Assembly (NCBI RefSeq): GCF_041296385.1
Contig: NC_091020.1
Span: 34,111,001 to 34,175,000, forward strand
DNA from: Aphelocoma coerulescens
Lineage: Eukaryota; Chordata; Aves; Passeriformes; Corvidae
Length of the DNA: 64,000 nt
Direction of reading: 5' to 3'
This document shows positions 35,764 through 46,316 of this stretch, piece after piece. Position 1 is the stretch's first letter, and every line of letters begins with the position of its first letter. A model generated the notes under the pieces. It was not told the DNA's origin. It saw only the letters and a program-made list of their open reading frames with translations, and did no database searches. The position numbers and the translations under genes are program-made.

Positions 35764-38700
35764 GAAATATTAGAAATATTTGATTGTCAGATTGCTTTGA
35801 CAGCTATAAAGGACCTGCTGGTGCAGTGAATTTAGGGAATCACTGCTGTCTACAGAGATTCAGAGGTGCCACTATTTAGAATGGCCAAGCCCATGGAGAT
35901 TCCTGGGTTTTCTCTCACACCTCTGGAGTGACATTTCCCTCTTGCTGTTGTGCACACCAATGGATGGGAAGTGGAATCCAAATGGAACAATCTCATTGGG
36001 ATGTTTAAGGTAAAAACATTCCTGTGCAGTAGGACACTGATGGAGACTGGACCTATGTCCATGTGTCCATTGCCACAAAACAGGGATAACACCAAGTGTG
36101 GGATGCCCAGTGCCAGGATAGGTTGCAATGTATTAAATCCCAGTGGCCTGTGCCCCTGTGTGCTGCTTTTCCTGCTTTTTGCATCACAGAAGGATGGTGG
36201 CCTTTCTGTAAACCTACAGAAAATGTATATATTATCTACACAATATTTACATGTTATATAGATATTTTATAGTGTTATGGATGCCATGACTTCTTTGAAG
36301 GAAAACCCTGAAATGATAAAACCTGGTGGCACATCTGCTGCCTTAGCTGCTGGCAATAAGATATTTATCAGTCAGGTAAAAGCACACATTTCCTGATTAA
36401 AAGCCCAAAGAGAACAGGTTAATAACTTACTTGCTCACATGCCAGGAAGATGACAATGTCCCCCTTCTCTTTGGTGTGGTGTATCTCAAAGAGCAGCCTC
36501 AGAGCAGACAGGAAGGGGTCCCTGTGGATGCTGCAGGAGTACACGACCTCAGCGTGGTGCCTGCTCTGCACTCGGATCACCGGGGTGCTGCCACAGGAAT
36601 CCTGCAGGGTGCTGCCACAGAAATCCTGCAGGGTGCTGGACATGTGGGGGGCAGTGAGGATCACCAGCCTCAGCTCTGCTCTCGCTCTCAAGACATCTTT
36701 CAGAAGGCCAAGCAGTGCATCTGTTGCCACAGTCCTTTCGTGCACATCATCCAAGACAATGACACCATAATGGTTCAGCAGGGGCGTGGACATCATTTCC
36801 CTCTGGAGCATCTCATCTGTGCAGAACCTGCAACACAGACACACAAAACCCTACCAAGCTCTTGGAAATTATTGTGAGAAATTAATTCAGTTTCTTGGGG
36901 GCAGCTTGGTTCTTTGTGTTCCAATAAGAAAGATTTGATAAGAACAGAGAGTACTTTGCAGACATATCACAGTCTCAGTCCCATGTTTAAATCCTTCCAT
37001 AAGTAGCTGCAAACCCGATGTGATTCAATGCCACTCAGTGGCACGGTGGTGGAAAGGATGCTCCAGGCAAAAGCAGAAATACTTCTGCCCTAAAATCATA
37101 ACCTATTCATCTTCCAAACTATCTAAGCATATCACATGCCATAAACAATTCCTGAGCTAGGAACTAATCCTTTTAGAGGAGGAAAAGAAGGTGCACTTGA
37201 GGCAGAGCCTGAACCAAGATGAGCAATTACTTTATACCAAAAGGCCCTTCTCACTTCTATCCCTGCTGCTGGAAGTTTTTTTTAAAGGATATTATTTTTG
37301 TTGTGTTGCTCAGCAGGACTTGGAATTCTTGAAGCAGGTTTTGATGTCTGAGAGGAAGGGATTCATCTCCCTCACAACAGGAGCAGCTGCAGGAAGTTCT
37401 GCTGCAGGATGACATTTAAGGGGTTCTCCACGGAAAGAGAAAGGACAGGCGAGAGGAAGAGTGGTGGAAATTGATTTTCAGAAGTGGTGAGTATCCTCTT
37501 CTGCACTGGAAACCAGTAGCTGAGAAAAAAGCTTGTGATCTGGATATCATAGTTTGTGCCTGCCATATTAAGAACCCAGAGAAAATAACTCTCATAACTT
37601 TCTGGGAGGCTCAAGAGCTGAATCCCTGTGTTGCTGCTGTTGCTGGCCTGTACTTACTACATTAAGTGCATTTCTTATCTCCCAAAAATCCCCCTGGATT
37701 TTATTTTCCTCTTGTTTCTGGGTGTACCCTCTTCTAGCCATGTTTTTTGATTGCTTTCGAATTTTAACCTTACTTTGGGAAAAATTATCCTATGTTCTCT
37801 TATGGTAATGAACACTCCTGTATTGGAAAATAGAAAAAGAGTAGAGGAAAAGAAATAGAGGTTACTGAGGTGCTTAATGAAGTTTTGCATGGACAGTAAC
37901 CTTGCCCACTTAAATCTCTGATTTAGCAGAGAATGCCTCCTTTAAGCCTTTTAGTTCTTATTGAGTCATCCCAAAATCTGAAGAGGAGACTGAGGGAAGA
38001 GCTTATTGCAGTCTAAAACTTCCATGTGAGGGGAAAAAGTGGGAGCGGGTACTGATCTCTGCTCTGTGGTGGTCAGGATTGAGGGAATGGCCTGAAGTTG
38101 TGCCAGGGAGGGTTAGGATGGATGTCAGGGAAAGGCTCTTCCCCCAGAGGGTGCTGGGCACTGCCCAGGCTCCCCAGGGAATGGGCACGGCCCCGAGGCT
38201 GCCAGAGCTCCAGGAGCATTGGGACAGCGCTGCCAGGGATGCCCAGGGTGGGGTTGTTGGGGTGTCCGTGCAGGACCAGGAACTGGACTGAAGATCCTGG
38301 TGGCTCCCTTCCACCTCAGTACATCCAGTGGTTTTAAAATACTCTACACCTTTACAAAGCAGCTTTGACCTGCAGCGCTGTCCGCCGCCACCTCCTCCAG
38401 CTACACCTTGGCCCGAAGGCCTCCAAACCCCAAACGCACCAACCTCAGGATGGTTTCAGCTGTGCAGCAGCTCTCGAAAGGCACGGAATACCCGACCTCG
38501 TGGCCGAGGTTGACGTCCATCTGGTCGGCCACGCGCAGGGCCAGCCCCAGGGCGGCCTGGCGGAGCACCTGCGTGCACACCACGGCCCTGCGGGGCCGCA
38601 CGGCCAGGCAGTGCTCTGCACACCACTGAGGGACCTGCAGGGACAACAGGACACCAGGGCTCAGTGCTGGGCGTGCTCAGCTGGGACTGGAATTCCGAGC

Positions 38701-41093
38701 AATGGGAATTCTTCTGCAGGGACAACAGGACACCAGGGCTTAGTGCTGGACGTGCTCAGCTGGGACTGGAATTCCGAACAATCGGAATTCTTCTGCAGGG
38801 ACAGCAGGACACCAGGGCTTAGTGCTGGGCGTGCTCAGCTGGGACTGGAATTCCGAACAATGGGAATTCTTCTGCAGGGACAACAGGACACCAGGGCTTA
38901 GTGCTGGGCGTGCTTAGCTGGGACTGGAATTCCGAACAATGGGAATTCTTCTGCAGGGACAGCAGGACACCAGGGCTTAGTGCTGGACGTGCTCAGCTGG
39001 GACTGGAATTCCGAACAATGGGAATTCTTCTGCAGGGACAGCAGGACACCAGGGCTCAGTGCTGGATGTGCTCAGCTGGGACTGGAATTCCGAACCACCG
39101 GAATTCTTCTGCAGGGACAACAGGACACCAGGGCTTAGTGCTGGACGTGCTTAGCTGGGACTGGAATTCCGAACAATGGGAATTCTTCTGCAGGGACAAC
39201 AGGACACCGGGGCTTAGTGCTGGATGTGCTTAGCTGGGTCTGGAATTCCGAACAACTGGAATTCTTTCAATCAAGCTGGGCGCTCGCTGCTCGCCAGCGG
39301 CTGCGCCACACACGGGAATTATCAATGTCAGTGCCTGGGATCTCTTAAATTCTCAACAGGGACTGGAAGGTTTATCTGGGAATTGTTCAGCTGGACTCAG
39401 GCGAGTTGGAATTCACTGTGGAAGGGGCAGAAGTGGCCTCTGGGGAGCAGGTGACAGCAGAGTCACTATGAGAATGTGCTGATGGATCCAGCGAGCTCGG
39501 TGCTGTTGAGTTCAGAGCTGGCTCAGCAGCAAACCTGCCCCTGCTGCTCCATACCCATGGAAAACATGTCCCAGGAAAAACAGGATTTCAAGCTGACAAA
39601 TGTCACAGCCAATATCTGTAATTTCAGATGAATTACTCTGCAAACAGAGATAACTGAAACTGAACTGCTCCAGGAACTTACACAGCAGCTCTCTGATTTA
39701 TATATTTACATAACATCAACACTGGAAAATATTCATGTGTTGTTGTTATGAGAAATTAAAATTGCATTATAAATATTATTTAATGGACATATTAGGTTTC
39801 AAATCCTTCATTTAAACTAGATGCATCAACCACATATAATTTATTTCTGGATAGTTATATGCTTTTCTAGAAATGTTTAAAAACCAAGCAGTAATGTGCT
39901 ACATATTATTAAAGGTTCACTACAAATTTCCTTGTTAAAGGGCAATTTAAAATCTAACGTTTCTTAGCAAGTTGTTTACTATTACACAAGTTTTTTGTGT
40001 GTAAATTACAGTCAATAACAAGGGGTAAATGCTTGGCACTCCAAAAGTTATTCCAGGCACCAGGTGGGTGTGTATCATTTTTATGGGAATGTAGGAATTT
40101 TCAGGGAGAAGTGTGATGTCTCTGGTTCAATATGTGATCTCTAGAAATGTCCAGCATTGAAGTCTCTAGGATATATGAAATGCCCTGCAACAGTAAATAT
40201 CCTACAGCTTTACCTGCAAGAAAGTTTTCTCCTGATCCCAGTCATAAACAATAATATTTTGGCTGATAACACTTGAAAATTCTTGTCTGCTCACTGTGAC
40301 AACAGACCTGGGTTGTTATGTATTGTTAGAGCAGAATTTCATAGTCCTGACTGATATTTGTGTGCTTAGACTCAACTGAGATCTTGGCTTCAGTGATGTC
40401 TTTTAACATGAGTTTTGTAAAGTAATTTTGTGCTGTTGCAGAGAACATTTGCTCCTGGCTGAAGGGAGGGAAAGACCATTAATTCTCCCTGAGAAGCAGC
40501 CCTGCTGATTTCAGACCTTCACTCCCTGAGAACTTTTTTCACCTTCTGACAAACCCCTTGTATTTCTTTCCTGATACAGCACCAATCAGAACCAAAATTC
40601 AACGTGGAAATTTTTTTGAGTACTAGAAGAAAGTTATTCAAATGTTTAATGTATTTTAAATCTGTATTTGACCGCATTAATCTTTATTCACTTTCTGTAT
40701 TTCACTTTCCCTCTCTGGCCTTAATACTTGGATCACAATAGTTATAGTAACTCTGCAATTCATACCTCATTAAATGTTCTAAAAATACATTAAAAACCCC
40801 CCAACCAAGTCTCTTGTACTGACCTGGGAGCTCTTGCCAGTCTTAGCATCTCCTGACACAATCACAATTTGATTATGAAGCAAACTTTCCATGAAAGTAC
40901 ATTTCTCCTTCCATATTGGAAGCTCTTCTCTCTCTTTCATCAGTCTATAATAACGGGAGGAGTAAGGCAAGCCATCAAAAGGATTAAGCTCTAAATCTTC
41001 TCCACAGACAAGTATTTCCTCTTCATCCCCATCGCTGCCGTCGAGTAGTTCTGAAAAGCAGTGGTTCTCTGGAGAAAAGGTTAAAAACTCCAT
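20070..41093 (-). CDS. DHX32: DHX32, atypical DEAH-box RNA helicase-like protein, eleven coding exons
   Basis: DHX32 is a helicase-like protein of the DHX15/Prp43 group. Coding exons in transcript order: 41068 (or 41093)-40824, 38634-38444, 36827-36431, 34549-34304, 32165-32066, 31950-31792, 24541-24350, 23350-23201, 22203-22013, 21174-20993 and 20262-20070. All junction phases agree and give about 750 residues (human 743). Landmarks: [16 protein letters not shown], Walker A GDAKTGKS near residue 81, LDDVHER near 179 in place of [69 protein letters not shown] and [17 protein letters not shown]; the end is EQRCVIQ. Motif VI (the arginine-rich QRxGRxGR of active relatives) is replaced by [11 protein letters not shown]. 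The true start is uncertain: ATG at 41093 reads [10 protein letters not shown], but TTTTCTCCAG just inside that frame looks like an acceptor (exon from 41068), in which case the ATG lies further upstream. Confidence 0.93.
23048..23068. repeat. (TTAA)n microsatellite in DHX32 intron 8
   Basis: Five copies of TTAA/TAAT in a row, between the exons at 22203 and 23201. Confidence 0.8.
23199..23200 (-). other. DHX32: GC 5' splice site of DHX32 intron 8
   Basis: On the minus strand the exon ends GACCCAG and the intron begins GCAAGT. The exon then has 150 bases and ends in phase 1, and the next exon (from 22203, ACTTCAGC) completes the codon to give [12 protein letters not shown] as in the family. 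The GT four bases inside would shift the frame. Confidence 0.8.
24542..31791 (-). other. DHX32 intron 6, 7.2 kb
   Basis: No coding exon was recognised between the exon ending ...AHCDFISSP and the one beginning [11 protein letters not shown]. Apart from the LTR-like block from 29250, it is AT-rich single-copy-looking sequence with chance open frames only. Confidence 0.55.
29250..29500 (-). mobile_element. LTR-like fragment of an endogenous retrovirus in DHX32 intron 6
   Basis: Read on the minus strand it has a TATA-like CTTATAAAGG, a poly(A) signal (CAAATAAATACC) and an end 'tctagcctctgcttttaggt' finishing TCAAGGCA. That layout matches songbird LTRs I recognise. The plus-strand side begins TGCCTTGAGG at 29250. 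The other boundary (beyond 29500, possibly to about 29745) and target-site duplications are not clear. No retroviral coding sequence is attached. Confidence 0.5.
32166..34303 (-). other. DHX32 intron 4, nothing further recognised
   Basis: This 2.1-kb intron separates the exon ending VGVERRK from the one beginning VYNPRIRAD. It has no clear repeat family, RNA gene or coding sequence. Its acceptor (TTTAAAG) has an unusually weak pyrimidine tract, but the protein join is exact. Confidence 0.55.
35718..35761. repeat. (AAT)n microsatellite in DHX32 intron 3
   Basis: About 14-15 uninterrupted AAT triplets. It lies in the intron between the exons at 34304-34549 and 36431-36827. Confidence 0.9.
36583..36630 (-). 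repeat. DHX32: 24-bp in-frame tandem duplication inside a DHX32 exon
   Basis: Two adjacent 24-base copies (plus strand GGGTGCTGCCACAG...TGCA) differ by one base and are followed by eight bases of a third. In the protein they read TLQDFCGS then TLQDSCGS, just after the motif III position. Human DHX32 has a single shorter loop here, as I recall it. Confidence 0.85.
38075..38322 (+). mobile_element. CR1 LINE fragment in DHX32 intron 2
   Basis: It shows the CR1 order 'ggatgtcagggaaaggctct', 'tcccccagagggtgctgggc', 'ccaggctccccagggaatgg', 'gggatgcccagggtggggtt' and 'aggaccaggaactggactga', and then 'gtggctcccttccacctcag'. It is well preserved over about 250 bases and ends about 120 bases from the next DHX32 exon. 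Confidence 0.85.
38635..39266. repeat. 79-bp minisatellite of eight units abutting a DHX32 3' splice site
   Basis: The sequence CTGCAGGGACA recurs at 38635, 38714, 38793, 38872, 38951, 39030, 39109 and 39188, always exactly 79 bases apart. Units contain 'acaccagggcttagtgctgg', 'agctgggactggaattccga' and GGAATTCTT and differ at only a few positions. The array starts at the final intron base before the DHX32 exon 38634-38444. On the minus strand every unit therefore repeats the acceptor GTTGTCCCTGCAG. The long plus-strand open frames through it arise from low stop density in the repeat and are not coding. Confidence 0.95.
39267..40823 (-). other. Remainder of DHX32 intron 1 (between first two coding exons seen)
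   Basis: AT-rich single-copy-looking sequence between the minisatellite and the Walker A exon. No coding sequence, RNA gene or mobile element was recognised. Confidence 0.5.
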
Positions 41094-44000
41094 TTTTCTT
41101 ACGTATATTATTCCCAGCAAAAGCACATTAGTGATGAAAGGAGTCCTTTGTGTGCTGATTGATCATTCTGGCCCTCTAAACCTGAGCAAATCCATTTTTC
41201 CTCACTCCAGGATTAGTATTTCACAACTCTTGGGTTTAAAAGTTCAGGCTCGGGGTCCAGCTGCCTTTGTGGTCTGCTTGTCCTACTCCGGGTGGTTTAA
41301 CAAGCCCAATGAGCCTCGAGAAAATAGATTTTTTAAAAATCACCCAAAATCTTCCAAATGGCAGTGATGAAACCAAAAAGATGTTAAAGAGAAGCTGAGC
41401 AGCTGTTGCACTTCAGCGTTAAGCCCAGCCCACGAGTCCCAGGGTTTGCTCTTGTCCAGGCTGGGGAATAATTGGGAAGAGCTGCTGAGCCTGACCTTTG
41501 TGGCTGCTGTGGGAGGCTCTGGAGTGCTGATTGTGATTGCAGGGCTGGCATGTGGGAGCTAATCCCGGCACAAAGCCTGCACCCCTGGGTGCTGCAGCAA
41601 CGGGCAGGGCTCTGCCTTTGTGCTCTTTGCAGGGTTTAACAAGTCCGAGTGGCACAGGCTCTTTTTATGCACCCTGTGGATGAGCCCAGAGGTCTTGGGA
41701 GGCTCAAACAGCTTTTGCCACAGTTAAAATACACTTAATACACTAAAAAAACCCCAGAGTGATGTCAGTTCTAATCCTTCAAGGGCACCAGAAGTGGCCT
41801 TGAAAGATGGTGGAAGAAAAAAATTACTGATGTGGAGCAACTCCAACTCAGGGGACTCAAAAGCAACAAAATAGTTTCCTAATCTTAGCTGAGCTCTACT
41901 GTAAGACAAATATTAAATAACACCTTTTGTTTTAGCTCCAGAAGGAAGTTTCCTGTTGAATCAGGATGCTGATAATGTCCAGTGCTCATGCTCAGTTAGG
42001 TCATTCAGCTGGATTTGGATTCCACTTTTCCTCTGACCTTCATGGATCCCTCTGGTCCACCCTCTGATTTGTCTGATTTTGTGTTATTTCCCTCCTTGTT
42101 TGTTGTTGCAAACTCCCTACCCCTGAGATTTCTGCCTCTCTCAAATGGGCACCAAATTACTCAACAAGGCATAAATGTCATGAGGGGATTGGAAGTTCAC
42201 TCCCACAAAAGGATTTTTTGGTAAAATTCATCTTAAAATGACATGAAGGATTTCTTTCTGGTAAAATTAATCTTAAAATGCCATGCAGCAAACACGTGAA
42301 TTGCTATTATTCTGCATTTTTCTCATTTTTCACGTATTTAGCAGCAGCAGCACTCTGTGCTCTCTGATTTCCTCATTTGCAGTAGAGGCTCATCTCCTAA
42401 ACCCTGAGAACTGGACAGCAATATTTCCTGGTCCACTGAACAAATTGGAATTGTCATACCACAGCAATTTTTTTTTGTTTTTCCTTTTTGGTATGTGTAA
42501 TACAGGAAAGCAGATTAAAATGTTACCAAACCAAGAAGAACATTTACTATTTGAAAATGAAATATTCTGAAACTAATATTCCTTTTATGATAATGTTTTA
42601 ACAGGCCAGGTTGTTGACTGATGGACATTTTTTACCTCTGCTAAAATAGGTCCTGTAAAACTTTATTTTTCTTTTCAGCCAGGCCCTTGAGGACTTACAA
42701 GATGTGCATTTTAACCTAGTACAGAAGGATTTCATTAATTCTAATAAATAACAGAAACACTCTCTGCAGATGAGTGCTTTTAGTAAATTAGGGTATAAGC
42801 TGCTCTCAAAGATTTCAATGAGAACTTTGCTATTGATTTAAATTATATATTGTTGTGCAAGTGCTGATGATAATGCACTCTAGGAAAGGAATAAATACCA
42901 CATAACATATTCTGGATATTTAATAAAGACTTCTTAATATGTAGGTGCTCTTTGCAGCTTTGCTATTAAATCCTTCAGGGGAGGAGGATTTTCTGTGTGT
43001 AATTTAAAAGAATTTGGATCTGTAATACTGATGGCATTACAGAGATCTTTCTTCCCCATTTTTCTTCCCACATTTCAGCAGAATTATTTTGCAATAGCAA
43101 TGGGAATTTAAGGGTATCACTTCTTCTTTTATACCCCAAGAATGTTGTTTCAATAGATGGGTTTATATTATTTACTTTATAATGCAGTGAATAAAGCCTG
43201 TGAACTATGAAGGTAAAACATCCTGCCCTTTAAAATAGCAGAATTGCAGTTTATGGCTGTTAAATGAGAACCAGCAGATGCTGTCAAGAACAGTTCCTCT
43301 TTCCATCCTGTTTTCCAGCACAGACTCTCTGATGCCAAATCCCTCCAGTGCACATCCAGTGGGATGTGGAACAGCCTCTTTGCAGCTGCAAGTGGAAGGG
43401 CTGCTCCTAACCTTGAATTACTTCTGTCCTGAAGGCTTTGCTAATTTTCCCTTCTAGCACAAAAGCCAGCACAAGATGTGTGTTGGTACATTTTGATATT
43501 TCCTCTTTCTCTTTGTGTGGCTGATCCACGACCCGATGTCTCCCCTGCACTTCAGATCAGGAGCTGGGATTCAATTTGAGCTTTGTTTTTCCTAATGAGC
43601 CCAACCAAGGGCTGAGTTTTACCTGACCAGACACCTGAGGTTAGTCCCTGGGATTGGATTATCTCGCTGAGCCTCTGTTTTTCCATGATCTGAGACTGCT
43701 GGACTCCAGAGGTGTGAGTGTGTCCAGGATCAGGAGAAGCCCAGGCTGGATCTGGACCTGCAGCTCATCATCCACAGCCCAAGGCAGGGGCTGCAAGGAG
43801 GAAAGCTGGGAGGGAGAGAGCTACATTTTGGCATGTTAAATCCTCATGGAAGAATTTTCCTGAGATAAAAGTGGGGCAGGGAATGGGACAGGGGTCTCCT
43901 AGTGCATAATAAAGCTGATCCAGTCACCTGTGTGAATAAAGCAGCTGCAGAGACTGCAGGGGCAGAACCTGAGGTGAGAATGTCACTGTGATTTATGGAG

Positions 44001-45140
44001 TCCTGCTGCTGCAAATGACACTTTAATAGTCTCAGCAGGAATTTTTGTTGTTGTTTTGGTTGCTTTTTATGCTGCTGTGAATATGAAAGCTTGGTGCCTG
44101 GCCAAGAGACAGCAAATAAACGTGAAAAAACCCCTCATTTGAAGACTCTGTTACTTGTCTCTTGGCCTGCGGACAGCAGCATTTAACCTTGCTTACACTG
44201 TAACTAAATTACACTTTATTGAGCAAACTGTAAAACCAAACCAGAGAATTTTCACCAACAAGAGAGGCTGCAGCAGCACAGATGTGTCACACTCCTATTG
44301 TGTTTTAATTTCCACTTAAGATCCTGCTGTCTGGTAAAATATTACTTTTGCATTACTGCTCTTAAAAGTTCTGACAGCTAGTGATGGATTGGGGTAGAAC
44401 AAAGTGTTTCAACTCAGGATATTAAAAAAAAAAATCTAATTTTAACTCACTGGTTGCCCAGTATTGGATGGAAATGTAATAGGAATTGAGCTGAAATTGT
44501 GCATGTTTATGCAATGTACTTGGCTGGGATGTTATTCCAGGACCTTCAATCCCAGGTCAGCTCCAGGAAAGAATTGGAATGGACTGGCTTAGTGTGAAGC
44601 ACTGTCTGAATGCCCTTAGTGTTCATAATTAGAAATAAAAGACAGCTCAAACCAAGTTTTCTTTGGGTATTACCATATTCATCACCACATTTGCTCAATA
44701 AAACCATTGGTTATTTCATTATCTGCAGTAAAGCTGGGTTAGGACACCATCACAGAACTGTCAGCCCCACAGCAGATCTGTGTTTTTATTCCTCATTTGA
44801 ATGAGGACAGAAAAAGCAAACTTGTAGCTCTGGGTGCCTTTTGCAAGTACATTTTTTCCTGAGCTGTTTCAGAGAATGGCTTTAAGCATGCTTTAAACAC
44901 CAAGACAATTTAAGACAGATGATAGGAGGCCTAAGTGGAATTTTATTCTAATTTATTAGTTGGTTTTGTTTTTTTTTTTTTTTTAATTTAGTGGGATATC
45001 TTAATCTGTTTTCTATTCTCTTTCTGTTGTTTAGAAAAGCAAGACTAGCTTTGTGTTCTCAGTTCATTAGTACAATATTCGTGTGTGCTACAGACGTAAC
45101 GCTTTCCAGAGCCACAGGAGGAGGGAGAAGTAGAGACAAT

Positions 45141-45614
45141 TCACAGGGAAGAGAATAAAGAATATTTTGAATTTGGATTAAAATGAGATGAAGAGTCAGC
45201 TAAAACAGTATTAGTACAGTTTGTTCCAGATGACAGCAACGAGGGACAAGGAGTTTGGGTGGGGGCCAAAATGTCTGGTGGGGCAGCAACAAAAACTGGA
45301 GTTGTAGCAGGGCAGGGAATAGGGAGACCTTGGGCTATTTGAGAGAGCTGCTTTAAAAGCTGGTGAGAAATAGTCTCTGGAAGTTTCCTGGTACAAGTTG
45401 GGAACCATATCAGTGAAGATACTGGTGATGTGGGGGTGTTTTTCTGTGAAGGCAGAAATATTTTCAAAGCCTGGAATGTGAATTTGTGGATTTTGAGGAA
45501 ATAAAGGGAGGTTGAGTGGTGAAAGAGGAAGGTGTTCAATGCAAGGGAACATGAACCAGGTGGGGTGATCACAGATAAATACAGGGGGTGATAAGATTTA
45601 TGGGCAGCTGACAA
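45141..45614 (-). other. 157-codon open frame of unknown nature
   Basis: The open frame is longer than most in the surrounding AT-rich DNA and overlaps a second minus-strand frame of 113 codons (45552-45211). The peptide is Pro/Ser/Thr-rich with short hydrophobic stretches (for example LPIPCPATTPVFVAAPPD) and matches no family I recognise. There is no splice context or neighbouring gene to support it. It may be chance or the relic of a mobile element. Confidence 0.2.
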
Positions 45615-46025
45615 GGCAGCAGGTGGAAGGCAAAGCTTTGGTCACCCAAAGGCTGTGGCAGGGGGTGAAAATGAGCCTTGATTTAACCCAAAGGGTTGGA
45701 GAAGCAATTATTGGGTTATTCAAATGACCTGGCCCAAACGAGGAGATGTTTCCAGCAGCAGCAGAGGCGGCTGCAGGCACTGGCAGAGCTGCTGTGTCAG
45801 CAGCAGGGGCTCAGCTCTTGTTTGGGGAATTCACGGCTTCAGTTTTCTTTACAGCTCTTGGCAGCAGGCGTGAAACTTTGAGAGTGTTCATTGCTGCTCT
45901 GATGGATGGTGGAGTGAGAAGCTTCTGTACTCCAGAATTAATTTTCTGTATTCTAAGGTCTTCCAAATGCCTCTTTAGGCTTTGATTGATGCAGCTGCTT
46001 TTTATATTTGCCCAATAAAATATAT

Positions 46026-46049
46026 TACACACACACACACACCCCCCCC
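46026..46049. repeat. (AC)n followed by a C run
   Basis: About eight AC dinucleotides run into eight C residues. Confidence 0.85.
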
Positions 46050-46269
46050 AGGTGTTTTTATGGCACAGGTGTCTGCCTTTCCCTGCACTGAGGTTTATTC
46101 CTTTCTCTGTGGGTATGGATTCCTGATGCTTTAGATCCTGCAGAATGGAAAAACATACACAAAGGTAATTTCGTTTATTTATTATTATATAAAAAAAGAA
46201 TTTTGTGGCTACTTTATTGTAAGTACAAATTCTATTGATTTCTCTCAGGTTCTAAAGATTTGTATTTAT

Positions 46270-46316
46270 TACAGAATCACAAAATACGCTGAGCTGGAAG
46301 GGACCCACAAGGTTCA
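46270..46316 (-). mobile_element. Short CR1-like fragment
   Basis: The plus strand reads CAGAATCACAAAATACGCTG followed by 'agctggaagggacccacaag', the reverse complement of a CR1 3' tail. Only about 45 bases are recognisable. Confidence 0.55.

Noticed and set aside
36431..36877. 148-codon plus-strand open frame
   Set aside because: It is the antisense shadow of the DHX32 exon at 36431-36827.
38365..39233. Plus-strand open frames of 178 and 110 codons
   Set aside because: They run antisense through a DHX32 exon and then through the 79-bp minisatellite. They reflect low stop density in the repeat, not a gene.
41400..41700. GC-richer patch considered as the DHX32 first exon or promoter
   Set aside because: It is poor in CpG, and I found no donor that would join in phase with the acceptor at 41069-41070.
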